This document shows, one piece after another, positions 19,933-28,357 of a stretch of DNA of 64,000 bases. Both the position numbers and the translations under genes were made by a program. Within the stretch, counting starts at the first letter, position 1, and the number at the start of each line of letters is the position of its first letter. The stretch is from Microbulbifer sp. MI-G (lineage in GTDB: Bacteria > Pseudomonadota > Gammaproteobacteria > Pseudomonadales > Cellvibrionaceae): NCBI RefSeq assembly GCF_030440425.1, contig NZ_CP098023.1, positions 4,370,602-4,434,601 on the forward strand, read 5' to 3'. Below the pieces are notes generated by a model that was given only the letters and a program-made list of their open reading frames with translations, did not search any database and had not been told where the DNA came from.

Positions 19933-20029
19933 TTTTTAGCCCTGGTGTTTCAAACTCTGTGTTAACCAAATAGTCCCACTGGTTGACCTATCTCTCGACT
20001 TTATTCCGCTTGCTGTAGATCTCTCAGTC

Positions 20030-20368
20030 ATGTTCTCTGATACCCAATCGGCGCTGAATCGTGCCAAATTCCTTCCCAAGTCTTTTCAGGTGGACTATCG
20101 CCAGCCTATTAAATTTCTGGATAGGACAATTGAACCTATGGATCAGAAGCTTGGTAAGATAATCGTGAGTGAGCAGCTGAAAACAGTTCCTGGCGTTAGT
20201 AAATTACTGACCACTACATTGATTGCAGAGCTTCCCGAACTTGGAAATCTCAACCCTAAGGAGATAGCTGTCTTGGTGGGGATCACACCCTTTAACCGTG
20301 GCAATGAAGAAGATGATTTTAGTGCTGAATACGATGGTAAGAGGAGGTGCTTTCAGGGAAGGGCATGA
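20030..20368 (+). pseudogene. IS110-family transposase remnant (Transposase_20 part)
   Basis: The frame contains LKTVPGVSKLLTTTLIAELPELGNL and VLVGITPFNRGN, the C-terminal Transposase_20 domain of IS110 transposases. The N-terminal DEDD nuclease domain is absent and the C terminus is broken after the GKRRCFQGRA-like segment, so the element is dead. No ends can be defined. Confidence 0.8.
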
Positions 20369-20402
20369 TGTCAAACTGGCTGCTTGAGATCACAGTCGCT
20401 TG

Positions 20403-20717
20403 TTATATGCTGCCATAGCTGAGCTCCACCCCCAGCTTTTCATTAGCAATTCGCCATTTCAATATTTTTGAGGTGACCCAGGTGTCCTCACTTGAACTTA
20501 ATTTACTTGGCGCTTCGCTTGTATCTACAGACCAATAAAAATTACCCGATTCAACTCCAAGGCACGCCTCATCGTTTATCTGATCGTAATTTTCAAGACT
20601 TGGGACAATATTTATGCGAGTAACCTTTTCAAACAACAACTCAATACACGAGGGATCTTCAAATTGTCTCTGAATAACGAACACTATAGAAGTATCTAGC
20701 TCACCACTACATGTCAT
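20403..20717 (-). CDS. Hypothetical protein
   Basis: This 104-residue acidic protein has no signal peptide. It includes IELLFEKVTRINIVPS and WVTSKILKWRIANEKLG. I cannot assign a family. It is between the IS110 remnant and glmS, on the glmS strand, with low GC. It could be an acquired small protein such as an immunity factor, but nothing proves this. Confidence 0.45.
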   Translation of the reverse strand: MTCSGELDTSIVFVIQRQFEDPSCIELLFEKVTRINIVPSLENYDQINDEACLGVESGNFYWSVDTSEAPSKLSSSEDTWVTSKILKWRIANEKLGVELSYGSI

Positions 20718-20845
20718 TGAGTGGTTTTCACGTACTCTGTGTTTGGTTCACATGTGAGCTTCTTTTTAACACTAATCCAGGCCATGAAAGACACTCCCCA
20801 AGTCACATAATGCCGTGCACACTGGTCGGAAATATGAACGCGGGA

Positions 20846-20873
20846 TTACCAGCCCGCTGGGCCAGGCTGGTAA
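20846..20873. terminator. Hairpin downstream of glmS
   Basis: A perfect 9-bp inverted repeat TTACCAGCC/GGCTGGTAA with a 10-base loop lies 17 bp beyond the glmS stop. There is no T run, so it may act as an RNA-stabilising 3' hairpin rather than a classical terminator. Confidence 0.5.
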
Positions 20874-20889
20874 ACAGGCAGTGCCTGCT

Positions 20890-22719
20890 TCATTCCACCG
20901 TAACCGATTTGGCCAGATTCCTCGGCTGGTCCACATCGGTCCCTTTCAGTAACGCCACATGATAGCTGAGCAATTGCAAGGGCACCGTGTAAAGAATGGG
21001 TGCCAGGCTCTCGGGGGCATCCGGCACCTCGATCAGGGTAAGCCCCTCCTCACTGGCAAATCCGGCCTTGGGGCTGGCGAAGACAAACAGCTGCCCACCC
21101 CGGGCGCGCACTTCCTGCAGATTGGACTTGAGCTTTTCCAACAACTCATTATTCGGTGCCACAACAATTACCGGCATATCCGCATCCACCAGGGCCAGGG
21201 GACCGTGCTTGAGTTCACCGGCCGGGTAGGCCTCGGCGTGGATATAGGAAATCTCCTTGAGCTTCAATGCCCCCTCCAGCGCGATGGGGAACTCTACCCC
21301 GCGCCCGAGGAAGAGCGCGTGGTTTTTCTCTGCAAAAGCCTCACTGGTATGCCGCACAATTTTGTCCAGGGCAGTGAATGCTGCCATCAGCTGCGGCAGC
21401 TGGTGCAAGGCGCGCACCAGTTCGGCCTCGCGCTCGCTGGAGAGCCCATTGGCCCTGGCCAGCGCGATACAGAACAGCTGCAGGGCCACCAGTTGGGTAG
21501 TGAAGGCCTTGGTGGAAGCCACTCCAATTTCCGGGCCGGCCTCAGTCATCAGGGATAATTCTGATTCACGCACCAGGGAACTATTGGGTACATTGCAAAT
21601 GGTCATGGAAGCCAGATAGCCCAGTGCCCTGGCCTGGCGCAGGGCCGCCAGGGTGTCCGCTGTTTCCCCCGACTGGGAAATGGTGACAAACAGGGTTCCG
21701 GGGCGCACCACGGTTTTGCGATAGCGCAGTTCGCTGGCCACTTCCACCGCACAGGGCACCCCGGCCCAATCCTCCAGCCAGTAGCGGGCCACCATACCCG
21801 CATGGTAGCTGGTACCACAGGCGACAATCTGCACCTGCTCCACTTGCGGCAGAATCTCCCGGGCGCGGGTTCCCAGCGCCTGGGACAACACCGAGTGTTC
21901 GCCAATACGCCCTGCCAGGGTCGCTGCCACCACTTGCGGCTGCTCGAAAATTTCCTTCTGCATATAGTGGCGGTAACGGCCCTTGTCGGCTACGTCATGG
22001 CCACCATCCAGTTTATGTACCGGGCGGCTGACCACGTCGCCCCGCTTGTCGCGCACAGAGATACCGCTGCGACGCACCTCCGCGACATCGCCCTCTTCGA
22101 GAAAGAGAAAGCGATCAGTTACCTGGCGCAGGGCCATGGGGTCTGAGGCAATAAAGTTTTCCTCTATGCCGGCACCCAAAACCAGGGGGCTGCCGTAGCG
22201 GGCGCAGGCCAGGACATCCGGCTCCTCACTGCTGATAACGGCAAGGGCATAAGCGCCCTCCAGCAGCTGCGTGGCCTTGCCTACGGCATCCACCAGGCTG
22301 AGTCCCTCTTTGCTCAGTGAGTGAATCAGGTGCGCCACTACTTCCGTGTCGGTATCTGAGGCAAATTGATATCCCTTCCCCTGGAGCTCGCAACGCAATG
22401 CCTGATGGTTTTCAATAATACCGTTGTGCACCAGGGCGATAGGCCCGGACATATGCGGATGGGCATTTTCATTGGAGGGAACCCCGTGGGTGGCCCAGCG
22501 GGTGTGCGCAATGCCCTGGTGGCCCTCGGCAGGCCTCTCCTGCAGTTTGGCCTCCAGATCGGCAACCTTGCCCAGGCTCTTGCGCAACTGCAGCCGACCA
22601 TCCCCATTGCGCAGGCAAACGCCCGCCGAGTCGTAGCCCCGGTATTCCAGTCTCCTCAATCCCTCCAGCAGAATTTCAGTGACATTGCGTTGTGCAAGGG
22701 CGCCAACAATTCCACACAT
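20890..22719 (-). CDS. glmS: Glutamine--fructose-6-phosphate aminotransferase (isomerizing)
   Basis: GlmS makes glucosamine-6-phosphate for cell-wall and lipopolysaccharide synthesis. The 609-residue protein starts MCGIVGA, so Cys2 is the glutaminase nucleophile; the N-terminal Ntn domain is followed by two SIS domains and ends in [11 protein letters not shown], the coding part of the attTn7 target. No Tn7 element follows. It lies 53 bp after a DeoR-type regulator on the same strand. Confidence 0.97.
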   Translation of the reverse strand: MCGIVGALAQRNVTEILLEGLRRLEYRGYDSAGVCLRNGDGRLQLRKSLGKVADLEAKLQERPAEGHQGIAHTRWATHGVPSNENAHPHMSGPIALVHNGIIENHQALRCELQGKGYQFASDTDTEVVAHLIHSLSKEGLSLVDAVGKATQLLEGAYALAVISSEEPDVLACARYGSPLVLGAGIEENFIASDPMALRQVTDRFLFLEEGDVAEVRRSGISVRDKRGDVVSRPVHKLDGGHDVADKGRYRHYMQKEIFEQPQVVAATLAGRIGEHSVLSQALGTRAREILPQVEQVQIVACGTSYHAGMVARYWLEDWAGVPCAVEVASELRYRKTVVRPGTLFVTISQSGETADTLAALRQARALGYLASMTICNVPNSSLVRESELSLMTEAGPEIGVASTKAFTTQLVALQLFCIALARANGLSSEREAELVRALHQLPQLMAAFTALDKIVRHTSEAFAEKNHALFLGRGVEFPIALEGALKLKEISYIHAEAYPAGELKHGPLALVDADMPVIVVAPNNELLEKLKSNLQEVRARGGQLFVFASPKAGFASEEGLTLIEVPDAPESLAPILYTVPLQLLSYHVALLKGTDVDQPRNLAKSVTVE

Positions 22720-22772
22720 GTTGATCTCCTCAATAAGTCATTTCTCATGTTCAGTTCTTTGGCAAATCCTGG

Positions 22773-23543
22773 CTAGGTTGCGCCGCTCGTCTCTGCCCGA
22801 AGGACCTGCACCCCCAGCAGCTCGAGTTGTTGCTGGGCACTGTCATCCAAGCCCGCATCGGTGACCAGGGTATCCACCCGTTCCCAGGGCAGTTCCAAAT
22901 TTGGAATGCGCCTGCCCACCTTGCTGGATTCCGCCAATACCACCACTTCCCGGGCAACGTCGGCCATCACCCGCGACAGTCCTATCTGCTCATTGAATGT
23001 GCAGGTACCACGCTCCAGATCAATTCCATCTGCACCAATAAAGGCGCGGTCAAAGTCGTAATCCCGCAGCACCTGTTCCGCCACCCTGCCCTGGAACGCC
23101 TCGAAGTGGGGGTCCCAGGTGCCCCCGGTCATCAGCAGGGTGGGTTCGTTTTCCAGTTCACGCAACGCATTGGCCACATGCAGGGAGTTGGTCATCACCA
23201 CCAGACCGCGCTTGCATTCCAGCTCGGGAATCATTGCCGCGGTGGTGCGGCCGTAATCGATCACTATGCGGTGGTGGTCGGGAATGAGTGCTGCTGCTGC
23301 GCGGCCAATGGCGCGTTTCACCTCAGAGGGGCTCTCCTCCACCACCAGTTCCCGAGGCAGCGGGATTGCACCGCCACGGCGGCGCAGGAGCAATCCGTGG
23401 TTCTCCATCGCGGTCAGATCCTTTCGGATCGTAACTTCAGAGGTTTCGAAACGCCGCGCCAACAGCTCAACACTGGCCTCCCCCAGCTCGTTGAGAAGGC
23501 TCAAAATGCCGTGGCGACGCTGCTGTGTGTTACGTTTGGACAT
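22773..23543 (-). CDS. DeoR/GlpR family transcriptional regulator
   Basis: The 256-residue protein has the N-terminal DeoR helix-turn-helix (RRHGILSLLNELGEASVELLARRFETSEVTIRKDL) and a sugar-phosphate-binding DeoRC domain (VIDYGRTTAAMIP, MTNSLHVANAL, GADGIDLERG). Linkage to glmS suggests that it senses an amino-sugar phosphate and controls glmS. A strong palindrome just upstream of its start points to autoregulation. Confidence 0.92.
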   Translation of the reverse strand: MSKRNTQQRRHGILSLLNELGEASVELLARRFETSEVTIRKDLTAMENHGLLLRRRGGAIPLPRELVVEESPSEVKRAIGRAAAALIPDHHRIVIDYGRTTAAMIPELECKRGLVVMTNSLHVANALRELENEPTLLMTGGTWDPHFEAFQGRVAEQVLRDYDFDRAFIGADGIDLERGTCTFNEQIGLSRVMADVAREVVVLAESSKVGRRIPNLELPWERVDTLVTDAGLDDSAQQQLELLGVQVLRAETSGAT

Positions 23544-23550
23544 GGAGAGA

Positions 23551-23571
23551 TAAGTTTCGTTTCGAAACTTA
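23551..23571. promoter_or_regulatory. Putative DeoR-type operator
   Basis: A perfect 9-bp inverted repeat TAAGTTTCG-TTT-CGAAACTTA is centred 18 bp upstream of the regulator ATG. DeoR/GlpR-family operators commonly contain TTTCG/CGAAA half-sites. A further GTTTCGAAAC palindrome occurs inside the gene at 23443-23452. Confidence 0.75.
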
Positions 23572-23662
23572 AAGATAGCAAAACGAAAGATATGTTCCCA
23601 CCTTTTTTTCCAAGGCCCGGTTCAAAGTGGGGACAAGCGGATAAGGCCGCTGATCCCGTAAT

Positions 23663-24859
23663 TCAGCTGGAGAGTGCCTGCAACATGGCCTGGAGAAAAC
23701 GCGCCAGCTCCCCCCCGGTCACGGCGCGGTGATCGGCACTGACAGAAAGTGGAAGCAGTGGGCGCATGGCGGGCCAGCGGTCTACCACCACCACACCCTG
23801 GCACACCCGCCCGGCCCCGACAATTGCGACGGTCGGGGGCAACACCAGCGGGGTCGCGTAGCGCCCGGCGATAGCGCCGAAGTTGGACAACAGTATGGAG
23901 CCTCCCTGTAAATCGCTCTGCGCGATACCGGTTTCCCTGGCCTGCTGCTTGAAGTCTGCCACCTCTTGCAACAGTGCTTCATCGGAGCGCGCGGCGACAT
24001 CCCTGAGCACAGGGACAAACAGTCCTCTTGGTGAATCCACCGCCAAGCCGATATTGATAGTCGCCTGGGGAATCAGCTGATCGTCCCGGTAAAGGGCATT
24101 GAGGTTCGGCTCGGCGATACAGGCCGCCTGCAGGGCGCGAATCAGGCGCAACAGGGCAGGGGCGCTCCCCCACCAATTGGAGATATCCGCGTCGTCGCAG
24201 AGGGTTATCTGCGCCACCTGATCCCGTGCGCGACTCATGGACAATCCCATGGCGCGCCGCGCCGGGGACATGGCCGCCGCCGCCTCGCTGGCAGCGACGG
24301 GTTTCACGGCGGTTTCTGCCGGTGTCTGGGGCCGGGAACCAGCCGCAGTCCACACCTGTGCCGCAGTCACCCTGGCACCATCTTTGGAAAGCCGCTGTAA
24401 ATCCACCCCCAAACGCCGGGCCAGGGCACGTACCGAGGGCGTGGCAAACCGCCGGGGACCCTGCTCTTGCTGCGGCTCGGCCTCGAGCACCGCCTCACCC
24501 TGTTCCAGGCTGCCAACCACCGTTCCACTGTCTTCCTGGGCATGCTCCTCCGCGGTGGCTTGCACAGGCTCCGGCACCGCTTCATTGGCGCCGGGACCCG
24601 GCTGCGCTTCCACTTCCCCTTCACCGGTGCCGGTAAAGCCCACCAGTGGATCGCCGACATTGACGGTTTCATCCACTTCAGCAAACAGTTTTTCCACCCT
24701 GCCGCCCCAGGGCGCGGGCACTTCTACCAGTGCCTTGGCGGTCTCTACCGTCACCAGACTCTCGTGTGCGGCAACACTGCTTCCCTCGCTTACGTGCCAT
24801 TCCCGCACCACGGCATCGGGCAGCCCTTCGCCCAAATCGGGCAGGGTGAATATCTTCAT
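23663..24859 (-). CDS. 2-oxoacid dehydrogenase E2 (dihydrolipoyl acyltransferase)
   Basis: E2 transfers the acyl group from lipoamide to CoA. The 398 residues hold one lipoyl domain with Lys42 in VETAKALVEV, an Ala/Pro/Glu-rich linker, a peripheral subunit-binding domain (ATPSVRALARRLGVDL) and a catalytic domain ending SADHRAVTGGELARF. In that motif His377 is present but the usual Asp of HXXXDG is Thr381. It overlaps the E1 beta gene by 4 bp. Confidence 0.9.
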   Translation of the reverse strand: MKIFTLPDLGEGLPDAVVREWHVSEGSSVAAHESLVTVETAKALVEVPAPWGGRVEKLFAEVDETVNVGDPLVGFTGTGEGEVEAQPGPGANEAVPEPVQATAEEHAQEDSGTVVGSLEQGEAVLEAEPQQEQGPRRFATPSVRALARRLGVDLQRLSKDGARVTAAQVWTAAGSRPQTPAETAVKPVAASEAAAAMSPARRAMGLSMSRARDQVAQITLCDDADISNWWGSAPALLRLIRALQAACIAEPNLNALYRDDQLIPQATINIGLAVDSPRGLFVPVLRDVAARSDEALLQEVADFKQQARETGIAQSDLQGGSILLSNFGAIAGRYATPLVLPPTVAIVGAGRVCQGVVVVDRWPAMRPLLPLSVSADHRAVTGGELARFLQAMLQALSS

Positions 24860-25851
24860 AATCCCCTTCCTTTGGCGTAATCCCGCACTTCCTTCACAGC
24901 CGCAACAATACGCGCCACGCCCGGCAGGTACTCAGCCTCCAACTGGTAGTAGGGCATCACTGTGTCGTAGCCGGTGACCCGCTGTACCGGTGCCTCCAGC
25001 AGATCGAAGGCATATTCGTTGATCTGCGCAACCACTTCGGCACCCAGGCCGCAAAAGCGCGCCGCTTCGTGTATCACAACGCAGCAGTGTGTCTTTTCCA
25101 GAGAATCGATAATGGTGTGTATATCCAGGGGCTTGAGGGTAGCCGGGTCTATTACTTCAGCCTGTATGCCATCCGCTGCCAACAGCTCCGCCGCCTCCAG
25201 GGTTTCCTTGAGGGCGGCACCCCAGGCAATCAGGGTGATATCGCTGCCCTCGCGCAGCACAAAAGCGCAATCCAGCGGCAGTGCCTGGCCGGAATCCGGC
25301 ACTTCCTGGCGCACCGCCCGGTAAATGCGTTTGGGCTCCAGAAAAATCACCGGGTCCGGGTCCCGGATCGCCGCCAGCAACAGCCCATAGGCGCGGGCAG
25401 GGGAGGAGGGCACCACCAGGCGCAGGCCGGGAATATGGGCAAACAGGGCTTCGGTACTCTCCGAATGGTGCTCCGGTGCGTGAATACCGCCACCGTAGGG
25501 CGCCCGGTAAACAATAGGGCAGGACAGCCGCCCGCGGGTGCGGTTGCGAAAGCGGCCCGCATGGCTGAGGATATGGTCCAGTGCAGGGTAGATAAACCCC
25601 ATAAACTGGAACTCCGCCACCGGGCGCAGCCCCTGCACAGCCATGCCCACGGCAATCCCGGCAATCATGGTCTCCGCCAGCGGTGTGTCCAACACGCGGG
25701 CGCTGCCAAACCGCTCCTGCAACCCCTCAGTAGCGCGAAACACACCACCGTTAATCCCGACATCCTCCCCGTAGACAATCACTCTTGGATCGGCCTGCAT
25801 CTCGTGGGCAAGGGCCTGGGTCACCGCCTGTACCAGGGTAATCTCCGCCAT
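24856..25851 (-). CDS. 2-oxoacid dehydrogenase E1 component, beta subunit
   Basis: The 331-residue protein has the transketolase-type pyrimidine-binding domain (VIVYGEDVGINGGVFRAT, DTPLAE, GIAVGMAVQGLRPVAEFQF) and C-terminal domain of E1 beta subunits (VLREGSDITLIAWG). With the alpha subunit it decarboxylates a 2-oxoacid using thiamine diphosphate. It starts 2 bp after the alpha gene, indicating coupling. Whether the substrate is pyruvate or branched-chain oxoacids cannot be told from sequence alone. Confidence 0.92.
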   Translation of the reverse strand: MAEITLVQAVTQALAHEMQADPRVIVYGEDVGINGGVFRATEGLQERFGSARVLDTPLAETMIAGIAVGMAVQGLRPVAEFQFMGFIYPALDHILSHAGRFRNRTRGRLSCPIVYRAPYGGGIHAPEHHSESTEALFAHIPGLRLVVPSSPARAYGLLLAAIRDPDPVIFLEPKRIYRAVRQEVPDSGQALPLDCAFVLREGSDITLIAWGAALKETLEAAELLAADGIQAEVIDPATLKPLDIHTIIDSLEKTHCCVVIHEAARFCGLGAEVVAQINEYAFDLLEAPVQRVTGYDTVMPYYQLEAEYLPGVARIVAAVKEVRDYAKGRGL

Positions 25852-25853
25852 GA

Positions 25854-26945
25854 TCAGTCGCCTCCCTGCAATTGCTGGTACTGCTCCAGAAAGGCCTCGG
25901 GCAAGGTCGCGTAAAGATGGTCGAACATGGCCGTTGCGGCATCTCGTGGGGTTTCCCGGTAGTTGCGCACCCCTTGTTCCAGTATCTGGGTCAGTTCCCG
26001 CTGCAGTTCCTCCTCCTGGTTATCCCCCCAGAGGCCCGCACCGTCCAAATAGGTGCGCAGGCGTACCAGCGGCTCCCGCGACCAGGCCGCGCGCAAAGTC
26101 TCCTCAGACTGGTAACGGCTGGCATCATCGGCGGTCGTGTGATCGCACAGCCGGTAGCTGACCGCCTCAATCAACGAGGGGCCGCCACCATTGCGTGCCA
26201 GCACGACGGCATCTGATACGGCCTGGCGCACTGCAATCACATCGTTGCCATCCACCTGCAGCCCGGGGATACCGGCCGCAATAGCCTTTTGTGCGAGTGT
26301 TTTACAGGCGGTCTGCTCGGAGCGGGGCAGGGATATGGCCCACTGGTTGTTGTTGATCACAACTACCAGCGGCAGCTTCCAGTCGCCGGCCAGGTTGATT
26401 GCCTCGTAAAAGTCCCCCCGGGAGGTAGCGCCGTCACCACCACTGGCGACGGCTACGCGTGCGGGTTCGTTCAGGTGTGCATTTTTATACTTAAGGGCAA
26501 AAGCAACGCCGGCACCATGCAGGATCTGTGTGGCGATGGGGACACTCAGGGGGAGGTCCTCGCGGGCATGGCGAAAATTCTGACCGCGTTCATCCCCGCC
26601 CCATATGGCATAAATTTCTTCAATAGCGACACCGCGCTCAAGGAGGGCGCCCGTTTCCCGGTAATTGGGACAATAGACATCCTCCTCCCCCATGGCGGCG
26701 CCCACACCAACGCCTATCGCTTCCTGTCCGAGGCTCGAAGGGTAGGTACCGAGCTGCCCGGTGCGCTGCATTTTCACCGCGCGGCCATCCACCATGCGGG
26801 CCAGGCTCATCTGCCGGTAGTGGGCAATCAGGGAATCCGGTGTGGCAAAGTCCGGCAGTGTCTGGGTTGTCTGCCCTCGCTCATCCAGATACTGCAGCGA
26901 GGCGATATCGAAACTGGCAAGTGGCTGCATTCTGGGCTTGTGCAT
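25854..26945 (-). CDS. pdhA: 2-oxoacid (pyruvate) dehydrogenase E1 component, alpha subunit
   Basis: The 363-residue protein has the E1 alpha signatures: YPSSLGQEAIGVGVGAAM, CPNYRETGALL, and the thiamine-diphosphate motif GGDGATSRGDFYEAIN ending in INNNQWAIS. It resembles the PdhA group seen in gram-positive-type heterotetrameric E1. It is the first gene of an E1alpha-E1beta-E2 operon that lacks an E3 gene, so dihydrolipoamide dehydrogenase must come from elsewhere. Confidence 0.9.
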   Translation of the reverse strand: MHKPRMQPLASFDIASLQYLDERGQTTQTLPDFATPDSLIAHYRQMSLARMVDGRAVKMQRTGQLGTYPSSLGQEAIGVGVGAAMGEEDVYCPNYRETGALLERGVAIEEIYAIWGGDERGQNFRHAREDLPLSVPIATQILHGAGVAFALKYKNAHLNEPARVAVASGGDGATSRGDFYEAINLAGDWKLPLVVVINNNQWAISLPRSEQTACKTLAQKAIAAGIPGLQVDGNDVIAVRQAVSDAVVLARNGGGPSLIEAVSYRLCDHTTADDASRYQSEETLRAAWSREPLVRLRTYLDGAGLWGDNQEEELQRELTQILEQGVRNYRETPRDAATAMFDHLYATLPEAFLEQYQQLQGGD

Positions 26946-27071
26946 CGGGCTATTCCTTTTTGTTCCCGAAGCGCAAGTTTAACGGACACGAGGACGAACT
27001 GAACCGGTGCGAAGTGAGAATACCCGCCGGAATTTAAAACGCCACCGGACTATTTCTGATAATGCAGTCAC

Positions 27072-27230
27072 TGCCAGTGCGGTGTTGGAGCCAATAAAGC
27101 GCCATCGTCAGTTTCACTGAAGGACCTGTCTGCAATATCGCAGTTGCACATGACGGTGTCGGCGCCAACATTCGCCGTCCCCACGGTTCTATCGTCCATA
27201 TAGGAGAGGTGATTGACTTTGCTGCCAGCC
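27072..27230 (-). pseudogene. Degraded glmU fragment (relic 1)
   Basis: The DNA is clearly homologous to the intact glmU of this window (about 38386-38551): it contains identical blocks CAGTGCGGTGTTGGAGCC and ATAGGAGAGGTGATTGAC. On the minus strand it translates to AGSKVNHLSYMDDRTVGTANVGA, matching GlmU AGSKVNHLSYVGDAAVGEAVNVGA in the left-handed beta-helix. A small deletion breaks the frame at the end. It is fused to a short hydrophobic N-terminal reading frame starting near 27340 that does not come from GlmU. Confidence 0.8.
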
Positions 27231-27374
27231 CTTGGGAACCGACCATATCTGGCTCGAGACCATCTCTTAAGAAGTAACCAAACGCCATGCCAGCCAAAAA
27301 AACCAGAGCAGAGAGCAAGCAGGTAACTTTTCTTGCACATTGTATTGCGATTGTCTCTTTCAGCCTTTAAAGCT

Positions 27375-27429
27375 GTGTAACGCCGCAAGCAGCAGCGCTG
27401 TCAGTATTCAATGCTTTTGCCTGTTAAAG
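27375..27429 (-). repeat. attC-like site K (end of array)
   Basis: Read on the minus strand it starts CTTTAAC and ends GTTACAC, with internal pairing arms (GCAAAAGCATTG against GCTGCTTGC). It is 55 bp and follows the NTF2-like gene by 35 bp, the position of an integron recombination site. Confidence 0.5.
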
Positions 27430-27464
27430 GGCAAGCTCATTCTAGCTTTCCAACAATAGTAGTT

Positions 27465-27872
27465 TTAAAGTTTATGACTCCTCCAAATTTCTTTCCCTTC
27501 TGGCGTTTTTCCGGGTGAAGTTTTATATCTAATTAATTTCCACTTAGTTTCTTTTTTCTCTACAATAAATTGAACTGATTGCCATTGGTATTCTCCTGTA
27601 AAAGTCACTTCATAGCGCGACTTATTTTTTTTAATGGCATGGATAGAAACAGCGGAGTTTAGGTTGTTGTACCGAGAGGGTTGGCCAAAGTTTAGCCCTG
27701 ACAGGGTTCGGTTATTATCTCCATGAGCATATTGTTCAAATAAAGCATTAAAGTCTGATTCAAAGCCATTTTCTCTATAAGAAGTATCTTCAAAGCCCCT
27801 GGCTTCTAATTCATCTGCCTGTCTGGCAAACTCTTTACATAAAGCAATAATTTCTTGTTCTTCCAAATTCAT
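27465..27872 (-). CDS. Hypothetical cassette protein, NTF2-like
   Basis: The 135-residue protein has an N-terminal helix (EEQEIIALCKEFARQADEL) and a C-terminal strand-rich part (SRYEVTFTGEYQWQSVQFIVEKKETKWKLI) like NTF2-fold immunity or SnoaL-like proteins; this is a resemblance only. The ATG with AGAGGTAG upstream is chosen over starts at 27893 and 27902. It is the last complete gene of the cassette array. Confidence 0.6.
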   Translation of the reverse strand: MNLEEQEIIALCKEFARQADELEARGFEDTSYRENGFESDFNALFEQYAHGDNNRTLSGLNFGQPSRYNNLNSAVSIHAIKKNKSRYEVTFTGEYQWQSVQFIVEKKETKWKLIRYKTSPGKTPEGKEIWRSHKL

Positions 27873-27955
27873 AAGTTCTACCTCTTGTATCATAAAAGCC
27901 ACTCAAACAATGAAAAATAGGTAAGCGACCGTATTAAGTGGTTTTTCACCAAATG

Positions 27956-28028
27956 TCCTCAGCACAGCCAAGCAACTTTTTGCGAGTTCAGCGCACAAAG
28001 TGCGCGGTTTTTCGCGCAATTGTTATAT
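27956..28028 (-). repeat. attC-like site J
   Basis: On the minus strand it begins ATATAAC just after the stop of the small secreted gene, contains a GCGCG.../...GTGCGC hairpin, and ends in GCTGAGGA, a degenerate form of the GTTAGGA core seen at site A. Length is about 73 bp. Confidence 0.45.
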
Positions 28029-28029
28029 G

Positions 28030-28260
28030 TCACAGGCACTTCTTGATTTCAACATCCCTCGCATATGATTCCCATGCGGCCCTACACTCTGGAAGCACTT
28101 GATAATAATGATATGTTGAAACTGAAGCTGTGCAGGCCTGATATGGGGCGCAAGCAGCTTTCACAAACCCGGTTTTCTCTTTTTGATACTGCTCGGTTAA
28201 TTCATATGTAAGCGAGAAATCAGACAACAAAACCATCAGTGCAACCAACAAATATTTCAT
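28030..28260 (-). CDS. Small secreted hypothetical protein
   Basis: The 76-residue protein has an N-terminal signal sequence (MKYLLVALMVLLSDFSLT) and four cysteines in the mature part (AACAPYQACTAS, PECRAAW, KKCL), which could form two disulfides in the periplasm. No family recognised. There is no clear ribosome-binding site. The flanking attC-like sites mark it as one gene cassette. Confidence 0.5.
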   Translation of the reverse strand: MKYLLVALMVLLSDFSLTYELTEQYQKEKTGFVKAACAPYQACTASVSTYHYYQVLPECRAAWESYARDVEIKKCL

Positions 28261-28266
28261 AAAAAC

Positions 28267-28357
28267 ATATAACACCGTAATAATCGGTAACCACCGCTAT
28301 GCATCGCCTGACCGGTGGGGGCTCAGGCTCAGACTTTGATTCATCGCCTTGTTTTGG
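28267..28357 (-). repeat. attC-like site I
   Basis: On the minus strand it runs from CCAAAAC, which overlaps the end of the ClbS-like gene, to GTTATAT immediately before the next cassette gene. Internal arms CCACCGG / CGGTGG can pair. Length 91 bp. Confidence 0.5.

Noticed and set aside
20890..20960. Tn7 insertion at attTn7 downstream of glmS
   Set aside because: The attTn7 coding end is intact but no tns genes or Tn7 end follow; only an IS110 remnant and unknown genes are present.
23443..23452. GTTTCGAAAC palindrome inside the DeoR gene as a second operator
   Set aside because: It lies in the helix-turn-helix coding region (RRFETSE) and could be chance; kept only as a note under the upstream operator.
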